Shown piece after piece: positions 30,327 to 40,180 of a stretch of DNA of 64,000 bases. The notes beneath the pieces are model-generated. The model saw only the letters and a list, made by a program, of their open reading frames with translations, ran no database searches and had not been told where the DNA came from. The number at the start of each line of letters is the position of its first letter. Within the stretch, counting starts at the first letter, position 1. Origin of the DNA: Arenivirga flava (GTDB lineage Bacteria > Actinomycetota > Actinomycetes > Actinomycetales > Microbacteriaceae). The stretch is from contig NZ_BSUL01000001.1 in NCBI RefSeq assembly GCF_030161575.1, positions 1,903,809-1,967,808 on the forward strand, written 5' to 3'. The position numbers and the translations under genes were made by a program.

Positions 30327-30856
30327 AGCCCCGCCCGGCGGCTCTCGGCGACCGCGACGAGGTGGTCGCGCAGCTGCTCCGCATCCGCCTCCGGCAGTCC
30401 CGGGATCACGACCTGCGTCGCGGCTGCCGCCGTGACCAGGCGCAGCTCGCTGAGGCCGGCCAGGCGCGCGAGCGGGCCGCGGTTGATGTCGACCAGCTGC
30501 ATCCGCCCGTAGGGCACCGCGGTGAACCTGCGCAGCAGCAGCCCGCGCCGGAAGACGAGGTCGTCCTCGCGCAGCAGGTAACCGATGGCGCGCACGCGGC
30601 GCGGGGTGAGCGCGGCGATGACGCCGCAGACGGCGACCACGGCGATGCCCGCGGGCCAGGCGAGCGGCTGCTCGAGCAGATGCAGGGGCACCGTCGCCGC
30701 GAGCAGGATCACGAGCAGCACGGCGGTGCCCACGAAGTCGATGGCGAGGTAGCGGTCCGAGACGCGGCGCCACTGCGGGGCAGTGCCGTCGGGGGCCGGG
30801 CCGTCGGGGGCCGGGCCGTCGGGGGCGAGGCCCGTGGGCTCGAGGGGTTCGGCCAC
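30323..30856 (-). CDS. Small PH-domain (bPH2) membrane protein
   Basis: A 177-aa partner of the larger PH-domain protein. An N-terminal Pro/Asp/Gly-rich tail carries a 15-bp in-frame repeat (APDGP, about 30780-30830), followed by two membrane helices (FVGTAVLLVILLAATVPLHL; WPAGIAVVAVCGVIAALTP) and one bPH2 domain (GYLLREDDLVFRRGLLLRRF, VPYGRMQLVDINRGPLARLA). Start GTG 30856 has AGGAG 6 nt upstream. The YdbS/YdbT-like pair is often encoded together; the role is unknown. The stop overlaps the GTG of the next gene. Confidence 0.85.
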   Translation of the reverse strand: MAEPLEPTGLAPDGPAPDGPAPDGTAPQWRRVSDRYLAIDFVGTAVLLVILLAATVPLHLLEQPLAWPAGIAVVAVCGVIAALTPRRVRAIGYLLREDDLVFRRGLLLRRFTAVPYGRMQLVDINRGPLARLAGLSELRLVTAAAATQVVIPGLPEADAEQLRDHLVAVAESRRAGL

Positions 30857-30879
30857 GGTGCGCTCCTGGGGCTCGGCGG

Positions 30880-31347
30880 TCAGGACGAGGCGGCCGGCTC
30901 CTGCTCCTCGTCGTCGGGCGGCAGCTGGCACATCGCCTCCGCCACGAGGGCGAGTGCGGTGAGCACGAGCGCGCCCGCGATGGTCGCGGCGGTCGGCAGC
31001 ACCGAGCCTACCCCCGCGGCCACGGGCCGGCTCAGCAGGAAGAGCAGCACGCCGCCGGCCGCGCCGGCGAGCAGCGCACCGGTGATGGCGGACGCCTTCG
31101 CCAGCATCACCACGCGGGTCGCGTAGAACGGGTCGATCGGCTCCCTGCGGGTGCCCTTGACGACCCTGCGGATGGGCAGCGCGAGCAGCACGAGCACGAC
31201 GCCGATCGCGGCGAGCGCCACCGCCAGGGATGCGGGCGGCACGATGACGCTGCGGCCGGCGCCGGCGAGGGCGTCGTCGAGCAGCCATCCGGCCAGCACG
31301 CCGACGACGGCGGCGATCAGCAGGGTCGCCGGGCTCGTGCGCCTCAC
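30880..31347 (-). CDS. DUF3180 membrane protein
   Basis: A 155-aa protein with four predicted membrane helices and the DUF3180 pattern: MRRTSPATLLIAAVVGVLAG at the start, VVKGTRREPIDPFYATRVVM in the middle loop and a short acidic tail. The family is restricted to actinobacteria and normally follows folK in the folate operon. Here it follows ftsH directly (31-nt gap) without any fol gene. GTG 31347 has GGGGAG upstream. Function unknown. Confidence 0.85.
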   Translation of the reverse strand: MRRTSPATLLIAAVVGVLAGWLLDDALAGAGRSVIVPPASLAVALAAIGVVLVLLALPIRRVVKGTRREPIDPFYATRVVMLAKASAITGALLAGAAGGVLLFLLSRPVAAGVGSVLPTAATIAGALVLTALALVAEAMCQLPPDDEEQEPAASS

Positions 31348-31378
31348 GGCCGCGCTCCCCGCCTCATCCGCTCGCTCG

Positions 31379-33400
<2,022 letters not shown>

Positions 33401-33510
33401 GGGTGACCGGGCAGCCCGGACCTTTCTCGGGAGGGTGTGGCTGTCAGGCTAGCCGACGCCCGCTGGCCGCATCCTCGGTGTTCGCTGGCGGCGGGATACG
33501 GGTGCTGCGG

Positions 33511-34062
33511 TCAGGAGTACACGTGCGGCGCGAGGATGCCGACGCCGCGCAGGTTGCGGTAGCGCTCGGCGTAGTCGAGGCCGTAGCCGACCACGAACTC
33601 GTCGGGGATGTCGAAGCCCAGGTAGCGCACGTCGATCTCGATCTTGGCGGCGTCCGGCTTGCGCAGCAGGGCGCAGACCTCGACGGATGCGGCGCCGCGG
33701 CTGCGCAGGTTGCCGAGCAGCCACGAGAGGGTCAGCCCCGAGTCGATGATGTCCTCGACGATGAGCACCTTGCGGCCGGTGAGGTCGGCGTCGAGGTCCT
33801 TGAGGATGCGCACGACGCCGCTCGACTTCGTGCCGGAGCCGTACGACGAGACCGCCATCCAGTCCTGCGGGGCGTCGAGCTTCAGCTCGCGCGACAGATC
33901 CGCCATCACCATGACCGCGCCCTTGAGCACGCCCACCAGCAGGGGCGGCTCATCCGCGTAGTCGGCTTCGATGCGCCGGCAGAGCTCGGCGATCTTCTCG
34001 TGGATCTGCTCCTCGGTGAAGAGCACCTGCTTGAGGTCGGATGCGACGTCGTTGAGTTCCAT
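33511..34062 (-). CDS. hpt: Hypoxanthine phosphoribosyltransferase
   Basis: A 183-aa purine salvage enzyme converting hypoxanthine or guanine with PRPP to IMP or GMP. Typical features are [20 protein letters not shown], the flexible-loop [11 protein letters not shown], the PRPP-binding motif [18 protein letters not shown] and [20 protein letters not shown]. The start ATG 34062 lies 29 nt after the tilS stop, consistent with one operon, as in most actinobacteria. Confidence 0.95.
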   Translation of the reverse strand: MELNDVASDLKQVLFTEEQIHEKIAELCRRIEADYADEPPLLVGVLKGAVMVMADLSRELKLDAPQDWMAVSSYGSGTKSSGVVRILKDLDADLTGRKVLIVEDIIDSGLTLSWLLGNLRSRGAASVEVCALLRKPDAAKIEIDVRYLGFDIPDEFVVGYGLDYAERYRNLRGVGILAPHVYS

Positions 34063-34091
34063 GATCCCTCTCTCGATGCGACTGCGACAGC

Positions 34092-35131
34092 CTACGGGGC
34101 GCTCGCCGCCTCGAGCCGCACGAGCAGTCCATCCCGCCGCACCCGCACGCCCGGCAGGTCGATCGGGCCCTGACCGCGCCAGTCGGTGACGAGGCGCGCC
34201 ACCTCCAGTGTCTGCAGCCGCGTCGCGGAGAGCCCGAACTCGCTCGCGAGCACGTGGCGGATCACCCGCTGCCGCAGCGCCGCCGGGTTGGCGGCGAGGG
34301 CGCGCACCGAGATCGCGATGCCGGCCTCGCTCGGCTCGACGATGTCCTCGATCATCTCGTCGATCATGCCGGCGAAGGCGGTCTCGTCCTCGCGCAGCTG
34401 CTCGGCGGTGCGGGCCAGCGCGGCGGCGATGCCGGGGCCGAGCTCGCGCTCGAGCACGGGCAGCACCTCCCGGCGCACGCGCACGCGGGAGTAGGCGGCG
34501 TCGGCGTTGTGCGGGTCGTGCCACGGCTCCAGGCCCTCCGCGACGCAGGCGGCGTGCGTGGTCGCGCGCTGCACGGCGAGCAGCGGGCGCACGAGGTCGC
34601 CGGCGAACGGCGCCATGCCCGCGAGGCTGCGGCTGCCGCTGCCGCGGGCCAGCCCGAGCAGCACGGTCTCGGCCTGATCGTCGAGGGTGTGACCGAGCAG
34701 CACGGGGTCTCCCGAGGCGAGCGCCGCGATGGCGGCGTACCGGGCGTCGCGGGCGGCCGCCTCCGGTCCCCCTCCGACCCGACCTCCACCCGGACCACGG
34801 TCACGGGATCCAGGCCCAGCGCGCGAGCCTGGTCGGCGGCGCGCTCGGCGACCGCCTCCGATCCGCTCTGCAGTCCGTGGTCGACGACGATCGCCCCGGC
34901 CGCGAACCCGAGCTTCGGCGCCTCGAAGGCGGTCGCGGCGGCGAGGGCGAGCGAGTCTGGGCCGCCGCTGAGGGCGACGTGCACGGCGGTGACGGGGCGT
35001 TCATCCGCTTCGTCGTGGTGGTGCCCGCGCACGATGTGCTCGCCGGCGAGCAGCCCCTGCAGCGCGACCCGCACGGCGAGCCGCACCTCGGCGACGGCGG
35101 GATGCAGCGGCGGTCGGATCGCGTCGGTCAT
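34092..35131 (-). CDS. tilS: tRNA(Ile)-lysidine synthase (frameshifted in this sequence)
   Basis: TilS converts the wobble C of the CAU-anticodon tRNA-Ile to lysidine and is needed to read AUA codons. From ATG 35131 the PP-loop motif [20 protein letters not shown] is present, then [10 protein letters not shown]. At a run of five C (34768-34772 on the plus strand) the frame breaks after EVGSEG. The other frame continues [40 protein letters not shown] and the C-terminal domain to 34092. The 1040-nt span is one base short of 347 codons; one extra G restores a 346-aa protein. Because the gene is normally essential, a base-calling error is likely. A TACCGT -10 box lies 7 nt before the ATG (leaderless). 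Confidence 0.9.
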
Positions 35132-35192
35132 GCGGGCAACGGTATCGGCGTGCAGTCCCCGCCGCGCAGCCCCGACCCCCATTCCCCCGCAC

Positions 35193-35249
35193 CCAACCCC
35201 ATCGCCGATTGCCAACCCCATCGCCGATTGCCAACCCCATCGCCGATTG
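35193..35249. repeat. Three exact tandem copies of a 19-bp unit
   Basis: CCAACCCCATCGCCGATTG at 35193-35211, 35212-35230 and 35231-35249. The last G is also the first base of the left arm of inverted repeat copy 3 (GCCAAACGACGG), and each unit junction GATTGCCAAC resembles that arm's beginning, as if the repeat had expanded at the element's edge. Confidence 0.88.
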
Positions 35250-35341
35250 CCAAACGACGGAGATCGGCACCAGATCCCGGGCGGGCATGCCGTGTGCAGC
35301 GCAGAACGCAGCCTGGTGGAGTCGAATCTCCGTCGTTCGGC
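35249..35341. repeat. Dispersed inverted repeat, copy 3
   Basis: Left arm GCCAAACGACGGAGATCG (35249-35266), identical to copy 2. The right arm near 35323-35341 (CGAATCTCCGTCGTTCGGC) pairs with it except for a few positions. The spacer is about 56 nt and has no similarity to the spacers of the other copies. Confidence 0.8.
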
Positions 35342-35488
35342 AAACGCGGACAGCGGGAGGGACGCGCGCGGGAGGGCAGAGCAGGCCTGGTGCGGCATGA
35401 GCGGGTCGGCGGCATGAGCGGGTCGGCGACATGAGCGGGTCGGCGGCAACGCGATGCGGGCGGGAGGACCGCCGCTGCAGCACGGGCG

Positions 35489-36358
35489 TCAGGCGCTGAG
35501 GTGATCGCCTCGGGCGAGGGCGGCGAGGATCGCCGCCTCGACGAGCTCGAACTCCTCCTCGACCATGCGCGCCGAGAAGCGCAGGGTTCGATAGCCCAGC
35601 GCGCTTGCCACCGCGTGACGGCGGCGGTCTCGCTCGAACTCCGCGGGCCCGGAGTGATAGCCCGCGCCATCGACCTCGGCGATCTGCCACCGCCCGAGCA
35701 CGAAGTCGACGTCCCCGACCCCCGGGATCGACAGCTGCTGGATCAGCCCCACTCCGATGCCGAGCAGCCAGAAGTGCAGCAGCGACTCGGCGCCGCTGCC
35801 GCTGAGCCGTCCCGCCTGCTCGAATCGCGGGTCCACCGTCCGAGCGAACAGCGCACGGAGCGACTCCGCCTCGCTCCTCGAGAGCAGCCGCTTCGCCAGG
35901 GCGGATTCGAAGGCGGCGAAGAGCTCGCCCGCCGAGAGACGAGCGGCGACGCGTCGCAGCGCGGCTGCCACCGACTCCGCGAACGGCGCCGATCGCAGAA
36001 TCCGCTCCGCATCCCAGTGGACGATCGCGGCACCCGGTTCCAGGCGGCGTCGAGCATCCGACGGCATGCGCAGCGCGCGACTGTGCGGAGGAACCGCGAT
36101 CTCGAGCGGATGCACCCGCCGCGGCACCCAGACCCCGTGCGCGATGAGCGCCGACATGCCAGCGAGATGTCCGCCGATCCGGTAGGCGGAGAGCCCGAGC
36201 TCGTCCTGACGACCGACGCTGTAGTGCCCTTGCCGGATGCGGATGAGGTCGCCGTCGCGCACAGCGACGGCCAACGCGTACTTCGAGTGCCCCAGTTGCA
36301 GCAGGTCGCGAGTGCGCGCAGTGCCGCCGAGCATGACGAGGTCGATGAGCAGTTGCAC
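35489..36358 (-). CDS. AbiEi-like winged-helix plus DUF559 endonuclease-fold protein
   Basis: A 289-aa protein with an N-terminal AbiEi-type winged helix (about 1-60: [30 protein letters not shown]), a linker, and a C-terminal DUF559/VSR-like nuclease-fold domain (about 205-280) with [20 protein letters not shown] and [20 protein letters not shown], holding the Asp-x(n)-Glu-x-Asp residues of PD-(D/E)XK enzymes. Such fusions are numerous in actinobacteria; the AbiEi part resembles antitoxins, but no toxin is adjacent. Its place between ppa and tilS, where dacB is usually found, suggests insertion. GC and codon use are slightly lower and more mixed than in its neighbours. Confidence 0.75.
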   Translation of the reverse strand: MQLLIDLVMLGGTARTRDLLQLGHSKYALAVAVRDGDLIRIRQGHYSVGRQDELGLSAYRIGGHLAGMSALIAHGVWVPRRVHPLEIAVPPHSRALRMPSDARRRLEPGAAIVHWDAERILRSAPFAESVAAALRRVAARLSAGELFAAFESALAKRLLSRSEAESLRALFARTVDPRFEQAGRLSGSGAESLLHFWLLGIGVGLIQQLSIPGVGDVDFVLGRWQIAEVDGAGYHSGPAEFERDRRRHAVASALGYRTLRFSARMVEEEFELVEAAILAALARGDHLSA

Positions 36359-36508
36359 GCGACGAGCCTGTGCGCCTCACGAGCCACCCGGTCGTCGGCG
36401 GCTTGTTCGGTGGGCTGCGCGGCGGAACACCTCCGGTGGAGGAGCGCACGAGCGACGGCCCGGGCCTCGCTCCCCGCTGCCGACTCCCCTCCCGCCGCCA
36501 ACTCCCGC

Positions 36509-36603
36509 CGCCAAACGACGGAGCATCGCGCTCTTCGCGCGCCAATTCGCACGAAAGCAGCACGTGACCCTCCCTCATCCGCTTCGATCTCCGTCGTTTG
36601 GCG
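36509..36603. repeat. Dispersed inverted repeat, copy 4
   Basis: Arms CGCCAAACGACGGAG (36509-36523) and the exact complement (36589-36603), 65-nt spacer. The right arm and its flank (CCGCTTCGATCTCCGTCGTT...) are the same as in copy 2. Confidence 0.85.
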
Positions 36604-36705
36604 AGAGGCGAGAGGGCAGCACGGCGTGCGGGAAGGAGCAGCTGGCAGGAGGGGGGAGGAAACACGGCAGGAGGGAGGAAGCTTGGCAGGAGGGAGGCGG
36701 GAGGG

Positions 36706-36795
36706 CTGCCGGCGGGAAGGCGGCCGGCAGGAGAACGGCCGGCAGGAGAGCGGCCGGCGGGAGAACGGCCGGCAGGAGAGCGGCCGGCGGGAGGG
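36706..36795. repeat. 15-bp tandem repeat upstream of ppa
   Basis: Units of CGGCCGGCAGGAGAA and close variants at 36721, 36736, 36751, 36766 and 36781, with a degenerate unit at 36706. Variation is at two positions (A/G), partly alternating, which points to expansion of a two-unit block. Confidence 0.85.
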
Positions 36796-36919
36796 CGGGG
36801 TGGGCCGGGCGCAGGTGCTCTGCGCCTCCGCAGGGCCCGACCGGCGCCGCTCCGGTAGCGTGGGGGGCGTTCTGGCGCCGATCGCGCCGCGTGACCACAC
36901 CAGCAAGGAGTCGCCAGCC

Positions 36920-37411
36920 ATGGGCGCGTACGACGCAGTCATCGAGATCCCCAAGGGGAGCCGCAACAAGTACGAGGTCGACCACGAGACCGGTCGGGTC
37001 TACCTCGACCGCGTGCTCTTCACCGGCTTCGTCTACCCCACCGACTACGGCTTCTTCGAGAACACCCTCGGCCTCGACGGCGACCCCGTCGACGTGCTGG
37101 TGCTGCTCGACTACCCGCTGTTCCCGGGCGTGGGCGTGAAGGTGCGCCCCGTCGGCGTCTTCAACATGACCGACGACGGCGGCTCGGACGCGAAGGTCAT
37201 CGCGGTGCCCGCCAAGGACCCGCGCTGGGCGCACATCCAGGACGTGAACGACATCCCGGAGTACACCCGCAAGGAGATCGAGCACTTCTTCGAGCACTAC
37301 AAGGACCTCGAGCCCGGCAAGTGGGTCAAGACCGAGGGCTGGGGCGACGCAGCCGAGGCCGAGCAGATCGTGCTCGACGGCATCGAGAAGCTCAAGGCCG
37401 AGGGCCACTGA
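36920..37411 (+). CDS. ppa: Inorganic pyrophosphatase, family I
   Basis: A 163-aa cytoplasmic enzyme hydrolysing pyrophosphate released by biosynthetic reactions. Signature residues are present: [38 protein letters not shown] (Asp residues that bind Mg2+), [20 protein letters not shown] and the C-terminal [17 protein letters not shown] 36920 follows AAGGAG by about 9 nt. In many actinobacteria ppa neighbours dacB-tilS-hpt-ftsH; here it is divergent from that block with an AbiEi-like gene and repeats between. Confidence 0.97.
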   Translation: MGAYDAVIEIPKGSRNKYEVDHETGRVYLDRVLFTGFVYPTDYGFFENTLGLDGDPVDVLVLLDYPLFPGVGVKVRPVGVFNMTDDGGSDAKVIAVPAKDPRWAHIQDVNDIPEYTRKEIEHFFEHYKDLEPGKWVKTEGWGDAAEAEQIVLDGIEKLKAEGH

Positions 37412-37426
37412 TCCGAGCGGATCGAG

Positions 37427-37460
37427 CGGAGGGGCGGGTGCTGCGGCGCCCGCCCCTCCG
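37427..37460 (+). terminator. First hairpin after ppa
   Basis: Arms CGGAGGGGCGGG (37427-37438) and complement (37449-37460), 10-nt loop, 15 nt after the ppa stop. Confidence 0.7.
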
Positions 37461-37481
37461 TCGTCCCGCCCCATGAACGAC

Positions 37482-37512
37482 GCAGGCCCCCGCTCGTCGA
37501 GCGGGGGCCTGC
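37482..37512. terminator. Strong hairpin between ppa and the NlpC/P60 gene
   Basis: Perfect 14-nt arms GCAGGCCCCCGCTC (37482-37495) and complement (37499-37512) with a 3-nt loop, between convergent gene ends; a likely bidirectional terminator. Confidence 0.85.
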
Positions 37513-37536
37513 CTCGATGAGGACGAGCGGATGCGA

Positions 37537-38928
37537 TCAGCCGGTCGGGCGTCCCGCCATCGGCAGCAGGTCGCCGTAGCCGTAGATGACCCTGCGCTCC
37601 TGGACCGGGCGACCGGCGCTCGGGGCGTCGATCATCATGCCGTTGCCGGTGTAGATCATCACGTGGTACTTCGTGGCGGTCATCGAGCCGCCGTTGGAGT
37701 ACCAGAGCAGGTCTCCCGGCTGCGCCTGCGAGAGGGGCACGAGCTTGCCCGCCGCCTGCAGCGAGGTGAACTGCGCGTGCGAGGAGTGACGCCCGAAGGT
37801 GATGCCGTGCTGGCCGTAGGCCTTCATGATGAGGCCGGAGCAGTCCCAGCGGTCCGGACCGGCACCGCCCATCAGGTACATCTTGCCGATCTGCGAGCGG
37901 GCGAACGCCAGCACGCTGTTCACGATGGCCATGTTCGGCGAGCCCACGCCCGAGCCGCTGCTCGGCGGCGGCGTCGGGTTCGAGGGGGCCGGGTTCGAGG
38001 GCGCGGGGTTCGAGGGCGCCGGGTTCGACGGGGCGGGGTTCGAGGGCGCCGGGTTCGACGGCGCGGGGTTGCTCGGCGCGGGGTTCGAGGGCGCGGCGCC
38101 GGAGCCGCTGCCCGGACGCGGCCGGTTCGCCGCGGCAGCAGCAGCCGCAGCGGCAGCGGCAGCGGCAGCCTGGCGGTCGAGCTCGGCCTGGCGCACGCCG
38201 GCGAGGTACTCGGCCTCGACCTCGGCCGTGGTGCCCTTCAGCGCGGCCAGCTGCTCCTGCAGACGACGCTCGTTGGCGGCCTGCTCGTCCACCGCGGCGA
38301 TGGCGGCGTTCGCGGCGGCCTGGGACGCGTCCGCGGCGGCACGGGCATCGTCGGCGAGACGCTGACGGGCCTTCTCCGCCACCTGCGCCTGCTCGTTCAG
38401 CGACGTCGCCGCGGCCTCGTCGCGCAGCGCCTGCTGGCGCACCGCATCCGAGGCGTCCCCGATCTTGCTCAGCTGGCCCAGCTGGTACAGCAGGTCGTCG
38501 GCCTGCCCGCCGCTCACGAAGAGCTGCGCGCTGAGGTCGGAGCCGCCGCGACGCTGCAGCGAGTTGACGGCGGCAGCGGCCTCGGCCCGCGAGCGCTCGG
38601 CGGTCTCCTCGGCAGCCTCGGCCTGCGAGCGCAGCGACTCGACCTTGGCGGTCGCATCGTCGAGGTCGAAGCCGGCCTGCGTGGCCGTCTCGTCGGCCTT
38701 GAGCGACTCGATGCCGGCGGCGTCCGCGGCGTCCTGCAGACCGAAGATGATCGAGGTGATGTTCTCGATCTCGGCGGCCTTGGCGGCCTCGTTCGACCGC
38801 GCCGACTCCACGGCGCCCCAGGTGGGGTAGTCGGGTGCGGCGGTAGCCGGAGCGACGGCGCCCACGGTGGCGACGGCGGTCGCAATGGCGAGCGAGGATG
38901 CGAGCACTGCGGCGCGTCGGAATCCCAA
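37537..38928 (-). CDS. Secreted NlpC/P60 peptidoglycan endopeptidase
   Basis: A 463-aa secreted cell-wall hydrolase of the RipA-like type that cuts peptide stems and probably separates daughter cells. Signal peptide: residues 1-30 (cleavage near ATAAPDYP). Residues about 40-270 are a long coiled coil, ending in a run of Ala. An APSNP pentapeptide is then repeated 8 times (15-bp tandem repeat, about 37977-38096). The C-terminal NlpC/P60 domain carries Cys363 (DCSGLIMKAYGQHG) and His422 (YHVMIYTGNG). The start is TTG 38928 with AAAGG upstream; no ATG is available before the signal peptide. Confidence 0.92.
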   Translation of the reverse strand: MGFRRAAVLASSLAIATAVATVGAVAPATAAPDYPTWGAVESARSNEAAKAAEIENITSIIFGLQDAADAAGIESLKADETATQAGFDLDDATAKVESLRSQAEAAEETAERSRAEAAAAVNSLQRRGGSDLSAQLFVSGGQADDLLYQLGQLSKIGDASDAVRQQALRDEAAATSLNEQAQVAEKARQRLADDARAAADASQAAANAAIAAVDEQAANERRLQEQLAALKGTTAEVEAEYLAGVRQAELDRQAAAAAAAAAAAAAANRPRPGSGSGAAPSNPAPSNPAPSNPAPSNPAPSNPAPSNPAPSNPAPSNPTPPPSSGSGVGSPNMAIVNSVLAFARSQIGKMYLMGGAGPDRWDCSGLIMKAYGQHGITFGRHSSHAQFTSLQAAGKLVPLSQAQPGDLLWYSNGGSMTATKYHVMIYTGNGMMIDAPSAGRPVQERRVIYGYGDLLPMAGRPTG

Positions 38929-39130
38929 GAGACGACCTTTCGCGGAGGATGGAGCGGGCGTACTTCGACCTCCGGCTGAAGGTCAACCTCTCCAGTACAC
39001 GTGACGGGGAGCGGATGCACAAGCCAGCGCCCCCGAAAAGGGGACGTCCATCCGAGCGCGACACGCCGATTTTGCAATCGCGCCGCGAGCCCCTTATGCT
39101 CAATCGTCGGCAGGTCGACGTGCTGCTTAC

Positions 39131-39203
39131 GGCCCCATCGTTTAGTGGCCTAGGACACCGCCCTTTCACGGCGGCAGCACGGGTTCGAATCCCGTTGGGG
39201 TCA
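39131..39203 (+). tRNA. tRNA-Glu (TTC anticodon)
   Basis: A cloverleaf of 73 nt. Acceptor stem GGCCCCA/TGGGGTC, anticodon arm CCGCC-CTTTCAC-GGCGG with anticodon TTC, and T arm with GTTCGAATC. It is the first of three tRNAs on the same strand. Confidence 0.97.
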
Positions 39204-39235
39204 CGGACTTGACGACTTCACAATTCAATACGCAT

Positions 39236-39310
39236 GGCCCTGTAGCGCAGACTGGTTAGCGCGCCGCCCTGTCACGGCGGAGGTCGCGGGTTCAAGTCCC
39301 GTCAGGGTCG
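39236..39310 (+). tRNA. tRNA-Asp (GTC anticodon)
   Basis: A cloverleaf of 75 nt. Acceptor stem GGCCCTG/CAGGGTC with discriminator G, anticodon arm CCGCC-CTGTCAC-GGCGG with anticodon GTC, and a standard T arm (GGTTCAAGTCC). It lies 32 nt after tRNA-Glu and is probably co-transcribed with it. Confidence 0.97.
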
Positions 39311-39316
39311 CCGAGT

Positions 39317-39351
39317 GCGAAGCCCTTCCGCACGATACGGAAGGGCTTCGC
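39317..39351 (+). terminator. Terminator after tRNA-Asp
   Basis: Perfect 14-nt arms GCGAAGCCCTTCCG (39317-39330) and complement (39338-39351) with a 7-nt loop, followed by TCTT. Confidence 0.9.
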
Positions 39352-39376
39352 TCTTAGAGGCGGCAACGTCTCGAAC

Positions 39377-39449
39377 GGCTCTGTAGCTCAGTTGGTAGAG
39401 CGCACGACTGAAAATCGTGAGGTCACGGGATCGACGCCCGTCGGAGCCA
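39377..39449 (+). tRNA. tRNA-Phe (GAA anticodon)
   Basis: A cloverleaf of 73 nt. Acceptor stem GGCTCTG/CGGAGCC, D arm GCTC/GAGC, anticodon arm CACGA-CTGAAAA-TCGTG with anticodon GAA. The T loop reads ATCGACG, so position 54 is A instead of the nearly universal T. It lies after the tRNA-Asp terminator and therefore has its own promoter. Confidence 0.95.
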
Positions 39450-39473
39450 CGTAGCGGAGATTACACCGCTGCT

Positions 39474-39506
39474 GAACCCTCGCAAGGCTTCTACTTGCGG
39501 GGGTTC
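39474..39506 (+). terminator. Terminator after tRNA-Phe
   Basis: Arms GAACCCTCGCAAG (39474-39486) and CTTGCGGGGGTTC (39494-39506) pair with one G-T wobble around a 7-nt loop, followed by CTTCCGTTT. It precedes the leaderless promoter of the next gene by only a few bases. Confidence 0.85.
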
Positions 39507-39526
39507 CTTCCGTTTAACCTCGCTGT

Positions 39527-40105
39527 ATGACCCACGCGCTGCACATCACCGACGACCCGGCCGCGGACGAGCTGCTCAGCAGCGATCCGCTCGCGCTGCT
39601 GGTGGGCATGCTGCTCGATCAGCAGGTGGCGATGGAGACGGCCTTCGCCGGTCCGCTCAAGATCCGCGAGCGGCTCGGCGCCTTCGATGCGGCGACGATC
39701 GCCGCGCACGACGAGGACGCCTTCGTCGAGCTGTGCCGCGCCTCCCCCGCCGTGCACCGCTACCCGGGGTCGATGGCGGGGCGCATCCAGACGCTCAGCC
39801 GCGCCATCCTCGACGACTGGCACGGCGACGCCGCCGCGATCTGGACCGACGGCGACCCCGACGGCGCCGAGGTGCTGCGCCGACTGAAGGCGCTGCCCGG
39901 CTTCGGGGAGCAGAAGGCGCGCATCTTCCTGGCGCTGCTCGGCAAGCAGCGCGGCCTGACGGCGAGCGGATGGCGCGAGGCCGCGGGCGCGTACGGCGAG
40001 GAGGGCTCCTTCCGCTCCGTCGCCGACATCACCAGCCCGGAGTCGCTGGCGAAGGTGCGCGCGACCAAGCAGGCCGCGAAGGCCGCGGCGAAGCAGAAGG
40101 GCTGA
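39527..40105 (+). CDS. HhH-GPD-type base excision repair protein
   Basis: A 192-aa small member of the helix-hairpin-helix-GPD fold. PLALLVGMLLDQQVAMETAF corresponds to the first helices, and the hairpin is LKALPGFGEQKARIFLALLG (about 122-141). The catalytic Asp of true AlkA/Nth enzymes is not obvious, so it may bind damaged DNA or act as a minimal glycosylase; the family is common and uncharacterised in actinobacteria. The C-terminus is Lys/Ala-rich. TAACCT at 39515-39520 lies 6 nt before the ATG, indicating a leaderless mRNA. Confidence 0.85.
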   Translation: MTHALHITDDPAADELLSSDPLALLVGMLLDQQVAMETAFAGPLKIRERLGAFDAATIAAHDEDAFVELCRASPAVHRYPGSMAGRIQTLSRAILDDWHGDAAAIWTDGDPDGAEVLRRLKALPGFGEQKARIFLALLGKQRGLTASGWREAAGAYGEEGSFRSVADITSPESLAKVRATKQAAKAAAKQKG

Positions 40106-40122
40106 CGCCCCTCCCATCCACT

Positions 40123-40141
40123 GCAGGTTAGGCTCACCTGA
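40123..40141. promoter_or_regulatory. IdeR/DtxR-type iron box
   Basis: GCAGGTTAGGCTCACCTGA matches the core of the 19-bp IdeR/DtxR consensus (TTAGGTTAGGCTAACCTAA): AGGTTAGGCT-ACCT is conserved. It lies 40 nt before the siderophore-interacting protein gene and would repress it when iron is sufficient. Confidence 0.8.
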
Positions 40142-40180
40142 GTACGCCGCTCCGCGGACGCCCCACCGGAAGGCCTGACG

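Larger units (their letters stand above)
35132..35488. other. Intergenic region with a 19-bp triple repeat and an inverted repeat
   Basis: No gene was found. It contains the tilS leaderless -10 box (35139-35144), three exact 19-bp repeats (35193-35249) leading straight into inverted repeat copy 3 (35249-35341), and a short GAGCGGGTCGGC(GG)CAT-type direct repeat near 35398-35448. Confidence 0.7.
36359..36919. other. Divergent intergenic region with inverted repeat and 15-bp minisatellite
   Basis: No gene was found. It contains inverted repeat copy 4 (36509-36603), a purine-rich GGCAGGAGGGA-type degenerate repeat (about 36645-36705) grading into five or six copies of a 15-bp unit (36706-36795), and a possible ppa -10 box TAGCGT (36855-36860). 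Confidence 0.7.

Noticed and set aside
35489-36358. Type IV toxin-antitoxin module
   Set aside because: The AbiEi-like domain is present, but no AbiEii-type nucleotidyltransferase toxin is adjacent; the fused DUF559 domain points to another use.
38929-39130. c-di-AMP (ydaO) riboswitch before the NlpC/P60 gene
   Set aside because: Such switches often precede cell-wall hydrolase genes, but I could not find the conserved ydaO blocks in this leader.
39131-39506. Integration site in the tRNA cluster
   Set aside because: No integrase gene, no duplicated tRNA 3' end and ordinary housekeeping genes on both sides.
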